Assembly (NCBI GenBank): GCA_903884235.1
Contig: CAISEB010000052.1
Coordinates: 1-64,000 of the forward strand
DNA length: 64,000 nucleotides
Source: an uncultured Pseudomonadota bacterium
Lineage (GTDB): Bacteria > Pseudomonadota > Gammaproteobacteria > Steroidobacterales > Steroidobacteraceae
Direction: 5' to 3'
Below the pieces are notes generated by a model, which was given only the letters and a program-made list of their open reading frames with translations, was not told the origin of the DNA and did no database searches. This document shows positions 43,878-52,271 of the stretch, piece by piece. How positions within the stretch are numbered: position 1 is the stretch's first letter; each line of letters opens with the position of its first letter. The position numbers and the translations under genes were made by a program.

Positions 43878-44696
43878 TCAGTGCTTCGGTGCGTCACCGA
43901 GCGGATAGGTGGTTGCATCGCGGGATTCGAGTCCGCGGCCGTCCGCTGGCGGCGCGGCCGACGGGGCCGGTGCCGCGGCGGCGGGAGCGGGCGCAGTCGC
44001 CGCAGGAGCGCCCTCGGACATGCTCGGCAGGCGGCTCAGGGCCGTGAGCAGGCGCTGCGCGTTGGCCGGCGGCGCGGCGCTGGTCGTGATGATCTCCGAC
44101 GCGTAGATGCCGGGCTTCTGGTAGTACGCCGCGTTGCCCTTGTTGTCGATGCTGATCACCGCGCCGTCGACCGCGATGCCGCCGTAGAAGCCCTTGGAGC
44201 GCGAGTACGAGTAGATCTCGGCGCCGCCGATGTCGGTCGCGCCGGATACGCTGCGGCCCACGGGACCCGCCGCGACGCTGGCGCCGGCGCCGAGCGTCAG
44301 CTTGCCGCCGGTGATTCCTTCGATGCTGCGGCGCGTCGTCAGGACGAGGATCAGGTCGCTCGCCTCGATGCCGAACTGCGGCCCGAAGCCGACGCCGCCC
44401 GTGCGCACGAACAGCGGGTTGCGCCACTGACCATGCTCGTCGCGTACCAGCATGACGCCGGTTCCCGCGCGGCCTCCCACCAGGGCGATTCCAACCTTGA
44501 TCATGTCGGGAAACACGACGATCCCGTATGCACGGCGCAGCAACCAGTCCGGCATGGACTCGTCGGGCATTGCCTGAGTGTCTTCGATCACCTGCGTTGC
44601 CTTGAGCAGTGTGCCGTCTTCGCGCGGACCTGCGAGCGCCGCAGTGCTCGTGGCGAGGATGAGCGTCAGAGCGATGACGAAACGTCGCGCCGTCAT
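43878..44696 (-). CDS. SYLF (Ysc84) domain exported protein
   Basis: The 272-residue protein has a signal peptide (residues 1-22, ending AALAG) and a SYLF/Ysc84 lipid-binding domain. AYGIVVFPDMIKVGIALVGG is followed by VRTGGVGFGPQFGIEASDLI, and AEIYSYSRSKGFYGGIAVDG is the domain's signature end. A Pro/Ala-rich tail follows from about residue 215. SYLF domains bind phosphoinositide-like membranes in eukaryotes; the bacterial exported versions are of unknown role. It is divergent from apbE with about 134 bases between. Confidence 0.85.
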   Translation of the reverse strand: MTARRFVIALTLILATSTAALAGPREDGTLLKATQVIEDTQAMPDESMPDWLLRRAYGIVVFPDMIKVGIALVGGRAGTGVMLVRDEHGQWRNPLFVRTGGVGFGPQFGIEASDLILVLTTRRSIEGITGGKLTLGAGASVAAGPVGRSVSGATDIGGAEIYSYSRSKGFYGGIAVDGAVISIDNKGNAAYYQKPGIYASEIITTSAAPPANAQRLLTALSRLPSMSEGAPAATAPAPAAAAPAPSAAPPADGRGLESRDATTYPLGDAPKH

Positions 44697-44830
44697 GGAA
44701 GATCCCCTGTGTGGTGTTCTGTCAGGTCGGACCGCGGTGATCCTCGCGTGTTCCCCGGGCCGCATGATACCCGACCGGATGCCCTGCATTCGATGCGGCT
44801 TGGGCCGATAATGCGGCCATGGAGGCTTTC

Positions 44831-45805
44831 ATGCGTGTCTTTTCGCGAATCCTGTTCATCGGCCTGTCGCTGTTCGCCGTCACCTGCGCCAGGGCGGACT
44901 GGGTCCGTCGGGAAGAGACGGTGATGGGGACCCGGATCTATGTCGAGGCCTGGCACGACAACCCGGTGCAGGGCGAGCTCGCGCTCGACGCGGTGATGGA
45001 GAACATGCGCCGCATCGACCGGCTGATGAGCCACTACCGGCCGGACAGCCAGCTCTCCCAGATCAACATCCACGGAGCGGAAGGTCCGGTGCCGGTCAAT
45101 CCCGAGCTCTTCGACCTGATTAGGACGTCGATTCACTTCTCCGAGATCAGCGAGGGCGCGTTCGACATCACCTATGCGAGCGTCGGGTACCTCTACGACT
45201 ACGCGCGTCACGTGCGCCCGACCGAGGCGGAAATCACGGCGGCGCTGCCGGGCGTGAACTATCGCAACCTTGTCCTCGACGGGGAACGCCATGCCGTGGG
45301 ATTCGCGAGGCCGGGCATGCGCATCGACCTCGGCGGCATCGCCAAGGGGTACGCCTGCGACCGGGGCGTCGAGATCCTGCAGCGCTACGGCATCAGGAAT
45401 GCGATCGTCACGGCCGGGGGCGATTCGCGGCTGCTCGGCGACCGGCGCGGCCGGCCCTGGGTCGTCGGCATCCGCCATCCCGACGACAAGAGCCGCGTCG
45501 TGCTCAGCATGCCACTGTCGGACGTGGGCATCTCCACGTCGGGGGACTACGAGCGATACTTCGACGAAGGCGGCGTCCGCTATCACCACATCATCGACCC
45601 GAAGACCGGGCACAGCCCGACCGGCGTGCGCAGCGTGACGATCATCGGTCCGACCGCGACGGACACCGAGGGCTGGTCGAAGACCGTGTTCATCAAGGGG
45701 CCGGTCGACGGCATTCGGCTGCTCGAGCAGCATCCCGGCATGGATGCCGTCGTCGTCGACAAGGACGGGAAGGTCTGGTACTCGAAGGGGCTCACGCCGC
45801 CGTAG
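44831..45805 (+). CDS. apbE: FAD:protein FMN transferase
   Basis: The 324-residue enzyme has a signal peptide (ending CARAD) and the ApbE domain: REETVMGTRIYVE, IDLGGIAKGYACDRGVEIL, VTAGGDSRLLG and GRPWVVGIRHP, then ISTSGDYERYF and HHIIDPKTGHSP. It moves FMN from FAD to a Thr or Ser in a D-x-x-S/T-G-A/S-T motif of exported electron-transfer proteins, with Mg2+. I chose ATG 44831 because GGAGG lies 5 bases upstream; ATG 44819 is also in frame. No substrate with that motif is visible nearby. It converges with the DUF3570 operon (9 bases between stops). Confidence 0.93.
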   Translation: MRVFSRILFIGLSLFAVTCARADWVRREETVMGTRIYVEAWHDNPVQGELALDAVMENMRRIDRLMSHYRPDSQLSQINIHGAEGPVPVNPELFDLIRTSIHFSEISEGAFDITYASVGYLYDYARHVRPTEAEITAALPGVNYRNLVLDGERHAVGFARPGMRIDLGGIAKGYACDRGVEILQRYGIRNAIVTAGGDSRLLGDRRGRPWVVGIRHPDDKSRVVLSMPLSDVGISTSGDYERYFDEGGVRYHHIIDPKTGHSPTGVRSVTIIGPTATDTEGWSKTVFIKGPVDGIRLLEQHPGMDAVVVDKDGKVWYSKGLTPP

Positions 45806-45814
45806 CGGCGCGGC

Positions 45815-47005
45815 CTAGAACCAGACGGTCAGGAACGCCTGCACCACGTTGGCGTTGTACTTGTACAGCGGCTCGTTCCCCGCGCCGTAGGTCTGGGCCT
45901 GCGTCGCGTCGCGGAAGTCGTCGAACTTGTACATGATGTAGTCGTAGTGGATCGAGCCGCTGAGCTTCTTCAGGTAGTGGCGCTTGGTCTTCAGCAGGTC
46001 GAACGACAGCGCGAGCCCGACCGAGTTGTTGCTCTGCGCCGCGAGTTCGCGGTCGCGGGCCATGTAGTTCTGCTGGTTGGGCGAGTCGAACAGGTCCGAG
46101 TAGAACGACGCGTGACCCTGCTGGTAGTGGCGGTAGGTCAGGTCCGCGATCATCGAGTCGCGCCGCAGCGGCTGCGAGTAGCCAACTTCGTAGGTATTCG
46201 CACGGATCTTCCACGTATCGTAGAAGTAGCGGTACTGGGCCGACGCGGCACCGCGCCACGGCGTGTAGTACTTGAGCTTGAGGGCCGCCGCCGTGCTCGT
46301 GCGCGTGCCGGGATAGTTTTCCGCCGCGGACTGGAACTGGAGCGAGCCGGGGCCGAGGCGATAGCGGATCTCGCGGTACGGGTTCTGCAGGTAGCCCGAC
46401 TCGCTGATCACGTCCTGGTCGTAGGCGAGGATCAGGTTGCGCGTGAGCACCTGCGTAATGCCGAGCGACCACGTGCGCCGGTCGGCGCGCTTGTGGAACG
46501 ACGGATCCCGGACGAGGCTCGGAACCTCGACCCGGTACACCGAGTCCCATCCCTTGCTGACCCCGAGCTTGACGGTCGTCAGGTCGCCGAACATGTCCTG
46601 TGAGATCGAAAAGCTCGCCGTATTTGAGTCGTAGTCGTTCTCGGTGCTGGCCTGGATCGACGCCGAATACGTGGTCTTTCCATACAGGTAATCGATGCCC
46701 AGCGATTTCTGCTTGCGCTCCTCGCGCAGCGGGCTGGCGCCGAGCACGACCATGTCGATCGAGGCGCCCGAGACCTGGTCCACCGCGTAGGCGGCATTGA
46801 TCGAGGCGTTGTCCGTGACGTTCTTGCGAACCAGCACCGACGGGCCCTGCACCTTGATGCCGCCGCCGTCGTACATGCGCCACATCGCGTCTGCGCGTTC
46901 GTCCGGCAGCGTGCCCGCGACGGCCGTGCCTGCGTAGAGGCAGGTGACCGCGACCGCGGTCCGGATCAGGCGGGACCTCGTGGCTTTCATGGCGGGCTCG
47001 TTCAT
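45815..47005 (-). CDS. DUF3570 outer-membrane beta-barrel protein
   Basis: The 396-residue protein has a signal peptide (ending GTAVAG) and a DUF3570 domain of alternating amphipathic strands. These include DNASINAAYAVDQVSGASIDMV, RKQKSLGIDYLYGKTTYSAS and YYTPWRGAASAQYRYFYDTW. The C-terminus ends in an aromatic residue (FLTVWF), as outer-membrane barrels do. It probably forms a channel or a surface barrel. It is the last gene of the operon running from 51973, with 14 bases after DUF4266. A second ATG (46990) also fits a signal peptide. Confidence 0.85.
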   Translation of the reverse strand: MNEPAMKATRSRLIRTAVAVTCLYAGTAVAGTLPDERADAMWRMYDGGGIKVQGPSVLVRKNVTDNASINAAYAVDQVSGASIDMVVLGASPLREERKQKSLGIDYLYGKTTYSASIQASTENDYDSNTASFSISQDMFGDLTTVKLGVSKGWDSVYRVEVPSLVRDPSFHKRADRRTWSLGITQVLTRNLILAYDQDVISESGYLQNPYREIRYRLGPGSLQFQSAAENYPGTRTSTAAALKLKYYTPWRGAASAQYRYFYDTWKIRANTYEVGYSQPLRRDSMIADLTYRHYQQGHASFYSDLFDSPNQQNYMARDRELAAQSNNSVGLALSFDLLKTKRHYLKKLSGSIHYDYIMYKFDDFRDATQAQTYGAGNEPLYKYNANVVQAFLTVWF

Positions 47006-47019
47006 CCTCGGGATTCCAT

Positions 47020-47247
47020 TCAGTTGCAGCCGCAGCCGCCGCCCGCAGCGCCCGTTGCGCCGCGCGCGCCCTCGCGGTTCTCGCGCACGTGAGCCATGAA
47101 CGCCGTCGAGGCCGGATCGCGGTCCCACTTCATGACGCGCGTGGCGAGGTGCTCGCGTTCGTAGGGCTTCACCCAGGGATGGATCGGTGCGCAACCGGTG
47201 ACCAGCGTCAGGCACAGGCAGGCGAGCAGGGCACGATGCGTGTTCAT
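47020..47247 (-). CDS. DUF4266 lipoprotein with Gly-Cys-Gly-Cys-Asn C-terminus
   Basis: The 75-residue precursor has a lipobox LVTGC (Cys19), the DUF4266 core HPWVKPYEREHLATRVMKWD, and a glycine-rich tail ending GGGCGCN. The paired Cys at the extreme C-terminus are free to bind a metal or to be modified. Its start overlaps the TlpA stop by four bases (ATGA) and DUF3570 follows, so the three are coupled. The product should sit on a membrane facing the periplasm. Its job is unknown. Confidence 0.82.
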   Translation of the reverse strand: MNTHRALLACLCLTLVTGCAPIHPWVKPYEREHLATRVMKWDRDPASTAFMAHVRENREGARGATGAAGGGCGCN

Positions 47248-47759
47248 GGGCTCTTCTCCCGGACCAGGGCCCGGATCTGGTCCAGATATTCGCTTTCGTC
47301 GCCGGGCTTGTAGCCCTTGTGCGTCCAGCGCACGACGCCGGTGCGGTCGATCAGCACGGTGCTTGGCATGGCCTCGACCTTGAACATGCGCGAGGCCACG
47401 CTGTCGCGATCAAACGCAATCGGAAACGACACGGGCGTCTTCGCGAGGAAGCCTTCCGCGTCGCTCGAGTCGGGCTCGACATTGACGCCGACGATGGTGA
47501 CGCCAGCGGCCCGGTAGCGCTTGTACATCTGGTCGAGCAGCGGGAATTCCTCGCGGCACGGGCCGCACCACGACGCCCAGAAGTTCAGCATCACGACCTG
47601 GCCGCGCAGCTTGTCGAGCGACACCGGCGAGCCCGCCGTCCGGCCCGGCAGCGTCAGCGAGCCCACCGGTGCGTCGCCCAGTGCGACGACCGGGCACGCC
47701 ACGAGCGTGGCAAGCACCCCGGCTGCGAGGGCGCGCGCAATAGGTGCGCTCTCCCGCAT
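47244..47759 (-). CDS. TlpA-like periplasmic thioredoxin
   Basis: The 171-residue protein has a signal peptide and a thioredoxin domain. The WCGPC active site lies in LNFWASWCGPCREEFP near residue 67, and the cis-Pro lies in VEAMPSTVLIDR. It would be membrane-attached or periplasmic and reduce disulfides, for example Cys pairs of the neighbouring DUF4266 protein or apo-cytochromes of the upstream gene. Its ATG overlaps the stop of the barrel gene by one base, and it overlaps DUF4266 by four bases. The frame extends further upstream, but the signal peptide fixes 47759. Confidence 0.88.
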   Translation of the reverse strand: MRESAPIARALAAGVLATLVACPVVALGDAPVGSLTLPGRTAGSPVSLDKLRGQVVMLNFWASWCGPCREEFPLLDQMYKRYRAAGVTIVGVNVEPDSSDAEGFLAKTPVSFPIAFDRDSVASRMFKVEAMPSTVLIDRTGVVRWTHKGYKPGDESEYLDQIRALVREKSP

Positions 47760-48445
47760 CAGAAGAACACCGTGATGCCCAGCGTTCCCTCGAGATTGTT
47801 CGAGGTGCGCGTGGTGCCGAGCAGGCTGTTGTCGAAGACGTGGCCGCGCACGTCGACGTGCGCGGCCATCCAATCAGTGAGCAGCATGCGATAGCCGCCG
47901 CCGACCGTTACCGTGAAGTGGCTCGCGCTGCCGAAGCGCGTCGCGCCGACGCCCGCGATCACGTACAGCGCCGAGTTGTAGGTGTGTCGCTTGCCGACGT
48001 ACGTCTCGCCCGGGAACAGGTCGTAGCCGAGATCCAGCGTGTAGTACCTGAGCCGGCGCTGCGCATCCGTCAGCAGGCGCGAGCCGCCAGAGAGGCGCTC
48101 ATAGCTCGTGAGCCCGAGGCGGGACTCGCCGTAGACGCCCTCGGCGAAGATGTCCTCGGTGATGTGGTAGATCACCCGCGCATTGGCGAGTCCATTGGCG
48201 CCGAAGTCCTCGACGGACAGCACGCCGAGGTCGCCGCCGACCTCGAAATTGGAATTCCGGATCTTCGGCGTCTTGACCTTCCGGCGCACGACCTGAGGTT
48301 CGACCACCGGAGCCGACGTATCGGTGTCGGTCGCCTCGACGGTCTGCGGCGGGCGGTGCGACTTGCGGTGGAACGGCCACATCGAGCAGCCTCCGAGCGC
48401 GAACCCGCAGACGATCAGAAGAAGAACGCGAAGCCTGCTTTCCAT
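47759..48445 (-). CDS. Outer-membrane beta-barrel domain lipoprotein
   Basis: The 228-residue protein starts with a lipobox-type signal (FALGGC, Cys20), a short charged linker, then an eight-strand-like barrel: NFEVGGDLGVLSVEDFGANG, YYTLDLGYDLFPGETYV, NSALYVIAGVGATRFG and HFTVTVGGGYRMLLTDW. It ends NNLEGTLGITVFF, with a terminal Phe. It fits the OmpA-like/DUF barrel proteins seen in DUF4266 loci. It overlaps the upstream SH3-barrel gene by 31 bases. Confidence 0.8.
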   Translation of the reverse strand: MESRLRVLLLIVCGFALGGCSMWPFHRKSHRPPQTVEATDTDTSAPVVEPQVVRRKVKTPKIRNSNFEVGGDLGVLSVEDFGANGLANARVIYHITEDIFAEGVYGESRLGLTSYERLSGGSRLLTDAQRRLRYYTLDLGYDLFPGETYVGKRHTYNSALYVIAGVGATRFGSASHFTVTVGGGYRMLLTDWMAAHVDVRGHVFDNSLLGTTRTSNNLEGTLGITVFF

Positions 48446-49191
48446 TCGTTCCTGTCCTCGTTTTGATCGCGGTTCGTCAGGATGCGGTAGGCGCGGTAGT
48501 CCGCGCGGAAGAGGAAGCGCTGGGTCAGGTACCACTTCACCCCGACACCGTAGTAGCCGAGCACCTCGCGCTTTTGCGGCGGCGCGACGATGGTCGTCTT
48601 GGGATACACCCGGATCACGCCGGTGCCGAGGTCCACGAATGGCGATACGCGCCAGTCCGGACGAGGTGCGTGCGCAAGGCCGAACAGGAACATCTCCGAG
48701 TCGGAGTTGTGCCCAATCGTATGTTCGCCGGCGATTTCGGCCGAGAGATTCGGGTTGAGCGCGTAGCTCAGGTAGACGGCGTTGACGTTGCCGCCGCCGA
48801 AGTTGCCAGTCTGGCCGCCCGCCTCCCACGGGTAGGAGTCGAGGTCGCGATGATCGAGGCGCTCGAGCGGCAGCTTCTCTCCCGTCGCGAGCAGCGTCTC
48901 CTGCATGTCGATGCGGCGCGCCCAGCCGACTCGGTCGTGTTCGTCACGGACCCTGAACCAGTCGGTGCGCCGATAAAGGATCTGGATCGTCTCGCCGCGG
49001 GCGATGACATGGAACACCGGGTAGCGTCGGCCCGGACCGATGTGCAGCTCGAGGTACGGGTCCGCCACGCTGACCTGTACGTACTTGCCTGAGTCCTGGT
49101 CGAAGCGCCGTCGGTCGTCCGGCGCCGCTGCGTGTGCGAGCAGCGGGAGGAAGAGCAGGACGGCGATCGCGAGCTTCAGGAGTTTGCGCAT
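48415..49191 (-). CDS. SH3-domain outer-membrane barrel protein
   Basis: The 258-residue protein has a signal peptide (ending AHAAA), a bacterial SH3 domain (YLELHIGPGRRYPVFHVIARGE to WFRVRDEHDRVGWARR, about residues 47-95) and a C-terminal barrel-like region ending KAGFAFFF. The SH3 domain may bind peptidoglycan peptides, tethering the barrel. It starts four bases after the HzsA-related gene ends and overlaps the next gene by 31 bases, so it lies inside one operon. ATG 49191 follows GCTTCAGGAG-like sequence on the other strand and the signal peptide fits. Confidence 0.8.
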   Translation of the reverse strand: MRKLLKLAIAVLLFLPLLAHAAAPDDRRRFDQDSGKYVQVSVADPYLELHIGPGRRYPVFHVIARGETIQILYRRTDWFRVRDEHDRVGWARRIDMQETLLATGEKLPLERLDHRDLDSYPWEAGGQTGNFGGGNVNAVYLSYALNPNLSAEIAGEHTIGHNSDSEMFLFGLAHAPRPDWRVSPFVDLGTGVIRVYPKTTIVAPPQKREVLGYYGVGVKWYLTQRFLFRADYRAYRILTNRDQNEDRNEWKAGFAFFF

Positions 49192-49195
49192 TCGG

Positions 49196-51973
49196 TCAGT
49201 TGGGCGGTGGGATCGCAAACGGATCGTTGTAGTACTGAGCGCCGAGATCGAGCCACTCTGTCACGAGCTTCAGTTCGGCCGACGTGAGCCAGCCGGTGTG
49301 TGCGCAAGGTGCGCCCGCCGCGCAGCTCACGGGGGCGGTCCCAGTCGAGAACTTGCTGAAGAACGTGGTCGAAGCATTCGCCCCCGCGCCGCTCATGGGT
49401 GGAGTCACCTGGACCGTCACCATCGTCGGCAGCCCGGTCACCGGATCCGGTGGCCCCGGCACGACAACGGGTTGAATAGTAACAGGGTCCAGCATCGGAT
49501 GCGGTAGCAGCAGCTGGCAGTAGGACGTGAACTGCAGCTGGTTGCAGGGCGCGGCGGAGGGGCTGCTCGTCAGGTCCAGCTGGCCGGCGGAGACGCGACG
49601 GACGCCCGTTGGGTCACTCGGGCTGTGGCAGTCGGTGCAGGCCTGGTACGGGGCGCTGGTCGCGGGGTTGATCGCGGTGATGGTCGTTCGCGGCGTGGTC
49701 CACAGCGCGGCGATGTGGATCGGGTAGTGGATGACGCCCCGGCAGGAGCCCTGCCAGTTGGTGGTGCAGTCGGCGCGCACGGGTGTAGGCGTGCCGAGGT
49801 TCGCGTACGTCCAGGCGATGGTCGGCTCCGGCATAGCGGCCCCGGACACCGTCCAAGGATCAGCGTACACAAGGTCGAGCGCCGGATCCGCGGCGCAGGC
49901 CGGATCGAGGCAGGTGATCTGAACCGCCGCGCGATACTCGGCCATGGTTTCGCCGGCGTTCGGCAGCCGGGCGGGCGGGACGGGCGATCCGGTCCGGTCG
50001 TTCACGGTCAATGCCGTATTCGGGAACGCGATGCCGGTCGCGCTTGCGCCCGGGTTCGCCGAGGCGAACAGCCCGACCCGCCCGTGTGAGGTGCGGACGG
50101 CAGGGTTCTGGATGTGGCAGCCGTTGCAGGTGACGATCTCGCCCGTGCGCACTTGCAGCCACGCCCGGTGCCGCGGAAAGCCACCGGGCGGCTGCCCGTC
50201 GAGCCGCCGACCGTTCGCGTCCAGAAGGCTGATCTGGAACGGGATGTTGGCGGGAATCTTGACCCGCACGGAGCCGTCCGGCTCGACCGGCGCGTAGCCG
50301 ATCAGCTCACGCATGTAGTTGCCTGCGACGCCGAAGGCGTACTGCGGGAGCAGGGCGTTCGGCAGCACCTCGTTGTCCGGCAGGCTGACGGCCTTCTCGA
50401 TGCGCAGGAACCGCGGACGCCGCGGATCCGCGGTGATGCGTCGCGTCGGGTCGCTGACGGTCGCGAGACCGCCCGGCGCCATGTCCGCGCCGTCGAAGTC
50501 GTACACGCTCCTTATATTCAGGATGCCGACGTTCTCGGCAGCGAGCGTGAAGCTGTAGGTGCTCGGCGTGCCCGGCACGGCGTCGTGCAGCACCGTCGGT
50601 GTCGGCACTCTGGGCTGCAGCACCACCGCGTCGGTGAACATCGAGCCTTCCAGCGGCGTGACGACCGGCTGCTGGGTGTTGTTACGCGGGTCGTACATCC
50701 AGATGCTGTACAGCGACGGTGCAGGCGTGACGCCGGTCTTCGCGAGGTTCGCCTGCGTGCACGGCACGATGTTGCCCTGGTCGATGAGTCGGCACTCCGT
50801 CCAGCTGACCAGCATCCGGTTCGTGCCGTCCCAGAGCGGAAACACGCTCGAGAACCGTCCGCCCGGTGACGGCGGTGCGGGCGCCCCGGCAACCCCGGGG
50901 AGGGTCTGGACGTTGTTCGCCACGACGTGCGTCTGGCCGGTCGAGCCTGCCGCAGCGCCGGAGCCGGCAACCATCTGCAGGTTCTCTACGAAGTTCGTCG
51001 GGTCGATCAGCGTCAGGTCGCCACCGAAGTCCGTGCCGCTGAATGGGCGCAGTACCGCCACGACCCTGCCGTCCGGTCGCGCCCGCGCCTGCGTGAACTG
51101 CACGACCGAGCCCGCCGTCCCGGTGTCGTGGCTGTTGCGCCCGTACAGGAGCTGGAGGTTGCCGCCGTCCGGATCGATCGCGTAGAGGTGCATGCCCGCA
51201 CCCGAGGCGATGTCCCAGCGCGTGAACACGATGCGACCATTCGGCAGCACGGCCGGATCGAGGTCGTGGCCCGTGTTGTAGGAGATCTGGTGGATGTCGC
51301 TGCCGTCCGGATTCATGACGTGAAGCACGAAGGCCGGCAAGTTGCGGTTGCCCTCGATGCCCGCGCTGAACTGCTGCTTGCCCTCGTCGATCAGCACGGC
51401 CTTCGCGTCGTGCTGGCGCGACGAGGAGAAGACGATGCGCCCGTCGGGCAGGTAGTGAGGCCCGACATCGTGGCCGAGGTCCGCGGCAATCGGGTCCGCG
51501 ATGACCTTGCGCAGCGTTGCGGACGGGACGTCGTATTCGTAGATGGCCCATTTGGGCTGCTGCGACTGCGGGACGTTCTTCTTGAGCGGCGGGCGCATCG
51601 AGAAGATGAGCTTGGTGCCGTCGAACGACGTATCGAGGTCGCGGACGTCCCACGCGCCATTGGTGACGGCGGCCGTGATGTTCGACTCCAGCGCGGTCGG
51701 ATCGGCCCGCTCCCGCAGCCAGACATCCGCCGGGCCGTTCCACACGCGCTGGATCCGCAGGTCGTCGACGAGCGGCGTCGCATTGGGGTCCGAGGGGCTC
51801 GGTAGCGTACGGCGGATGTAGGCGATCGCGAAGTCCGGCGCCGCGCCGTCGTTCGTGGATCCCGAGTTGCCGAGGCTGACGTCGCGTTCCAACCCGCTGC
51901 TGCACGCGCCTGTGAGCGAGACGCAGCCGACCAGCAAGGCGAACAAGGCGGCTCTTCCGGTCCCGGATACCAT
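49196..51973 (-). CDS. HzsA-related dihaem lipoprotein with TolB-like propeller
   Basis: The 925-residue protein has a lipobox (LTGACSS, Cys near 20). A propeller region follows with TolB-like repeats (GHDVGPHYLPDGRIVFSSSR and GHDLDPAVLPNGRIVFTRWD). Two c-type haem motifs come next, CNGCH near residue 614 and CTDCH near residue 779. The arrangement matches proteins annotated as HzsA-related, after the alpha subunit of hydrazine synthase. This does not imply anammox. It likely binds or oxidises a small compound, or passes electrons, on the outer or periplasmic membrane face. GGGAGG lies 8 bases before ATG 51973. It heads the six-gene minus operon and is divergent from the operon at 52272. Confidence 0.82.
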   Translation of the reverse strand: MVSGTGRAALFALLVGCVSLTGACSSGLERDVSLGNSGSTNDGAAPDFAIAYIRRTLPSPSDPNATPLVDDLRIQRVWNGPADVWLRERADPTALESNITAAVTNGAWDVRDLDTSFDGTKLIFSMRPPLKKNVPQSQQPKWAIYEYDVPSATLRKVIADPIAADLGHDVGPHYLPDGRIVFSSSRQHDAKAVLIDEGKQQFSAGIEGNRNLPAFVLHVMNPDGSDIHQISYNTGHDLDPAVLPNGRIVFTRWDIASGAGMHLYAIDPDGGNLQLLYGRNSHDTGTAGSVVQFTQARARPDGRVVAVLRPFSGTDFGGDLTLIDPTNFVENLQMVAGSGAAAGSTGQTHVVANNVQTLPGVAGAPAPPSPGGRFSSVFPLWDGTNRMLVSWTECRLIDQGNIVPCTQANLAKTGVTPAPSLYSIWMYDPRNNTQQPVVTPLEGSMFTDAVVLQPRVPTPTVLHDAVPGTPSTYSFTLAAENVGILNIRSVYDFDGADMAPGGLATVSDPTRRITADPRRPRFLRIEKAVSLPDNEVLPNALLPQYAFGVAGNYMRELIGYAPVEPDGSVRVKIPANIPFQISLLDANGRRLDGQPPGGFPRHRAWLQVRTGEIVTCNGCHIQNPAVRTSHGRVGLFASANPGASATGIAFPNTALTVNDRTGSPVPPARLPNAGETMAEYRAAVQITCLDPACAADPALDLVYADPWTVSGAAMPEPTIAWTYANLGTPTPVRADCTTNWQGSCRGVIHYPIHIAALWTTPRTTITAINPATSAPYQACTDCHSPSDPTGVRRVSAGQLDLTSSPSAAPCNQLQFTSYCQLLLPHPMLDPVTIQPVVVPGPPDPVTGLPTMVTVQVTPPMSGAGANASTTFFSKFSTGTAPVSCAAGAPCAHTGWLTSAELKLVTEWLDLGAQYYNDPFAIPPPN

Positions 51974-52271
51974 CCGCACCCTCCCTGAATTCTGCGCTTC
52001 ACGTTCGCGGCTGCGACCGACTCGGTCGCCGCGTGCCATGAACGGCGCGATCGGAATCCTCGCGGCCCGTGGCTGCGAAGATCCCGTCCTATGGACGCAG
52101 AGTAGCCTGCCGGCGCCGGGCTCGAAATGTCGCGGGATGGCGACTCGGGCCCGCGAAGTGCGACGGGCGTCACGCCTTCGCGAATGTCTGCCGCAGGAGA
52201 CATGCGGTTTGCGCCGATGGCTGGATATAGTCGGCCGCGGATCGAGACAACCCATCAACGAGCGAGTGGCC
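51974..52271. promoter_or_regulatory. Divergent promoter region of the two cytochrome operons
   Basis: These 298 bases separate the divergent starts of the HzsA-related operon and the plus-strand cytochrome operon. The region is GC-rich and has no convincing ORF. I see no riboswitch like that at 59183 and no strong palindrome. Promoters for both operons must lie here. Confidence 0.55.

Noticed and set aside
44230-44300. Ser-Gly-Ala-Thr in the SYLF protein beside apbE, as a flavinylation site
   Set aside because: The required Asp three residues before the Ser is absent (Arg instead), and SYLF domains normally have similar residues here.
49196-51973. Evidence for anammox from the HzsA-like gene
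   Set aside because: HzsA-related proteins are widespread outside anammox bacteria, and no other hydrazine-synthase subunits are present.
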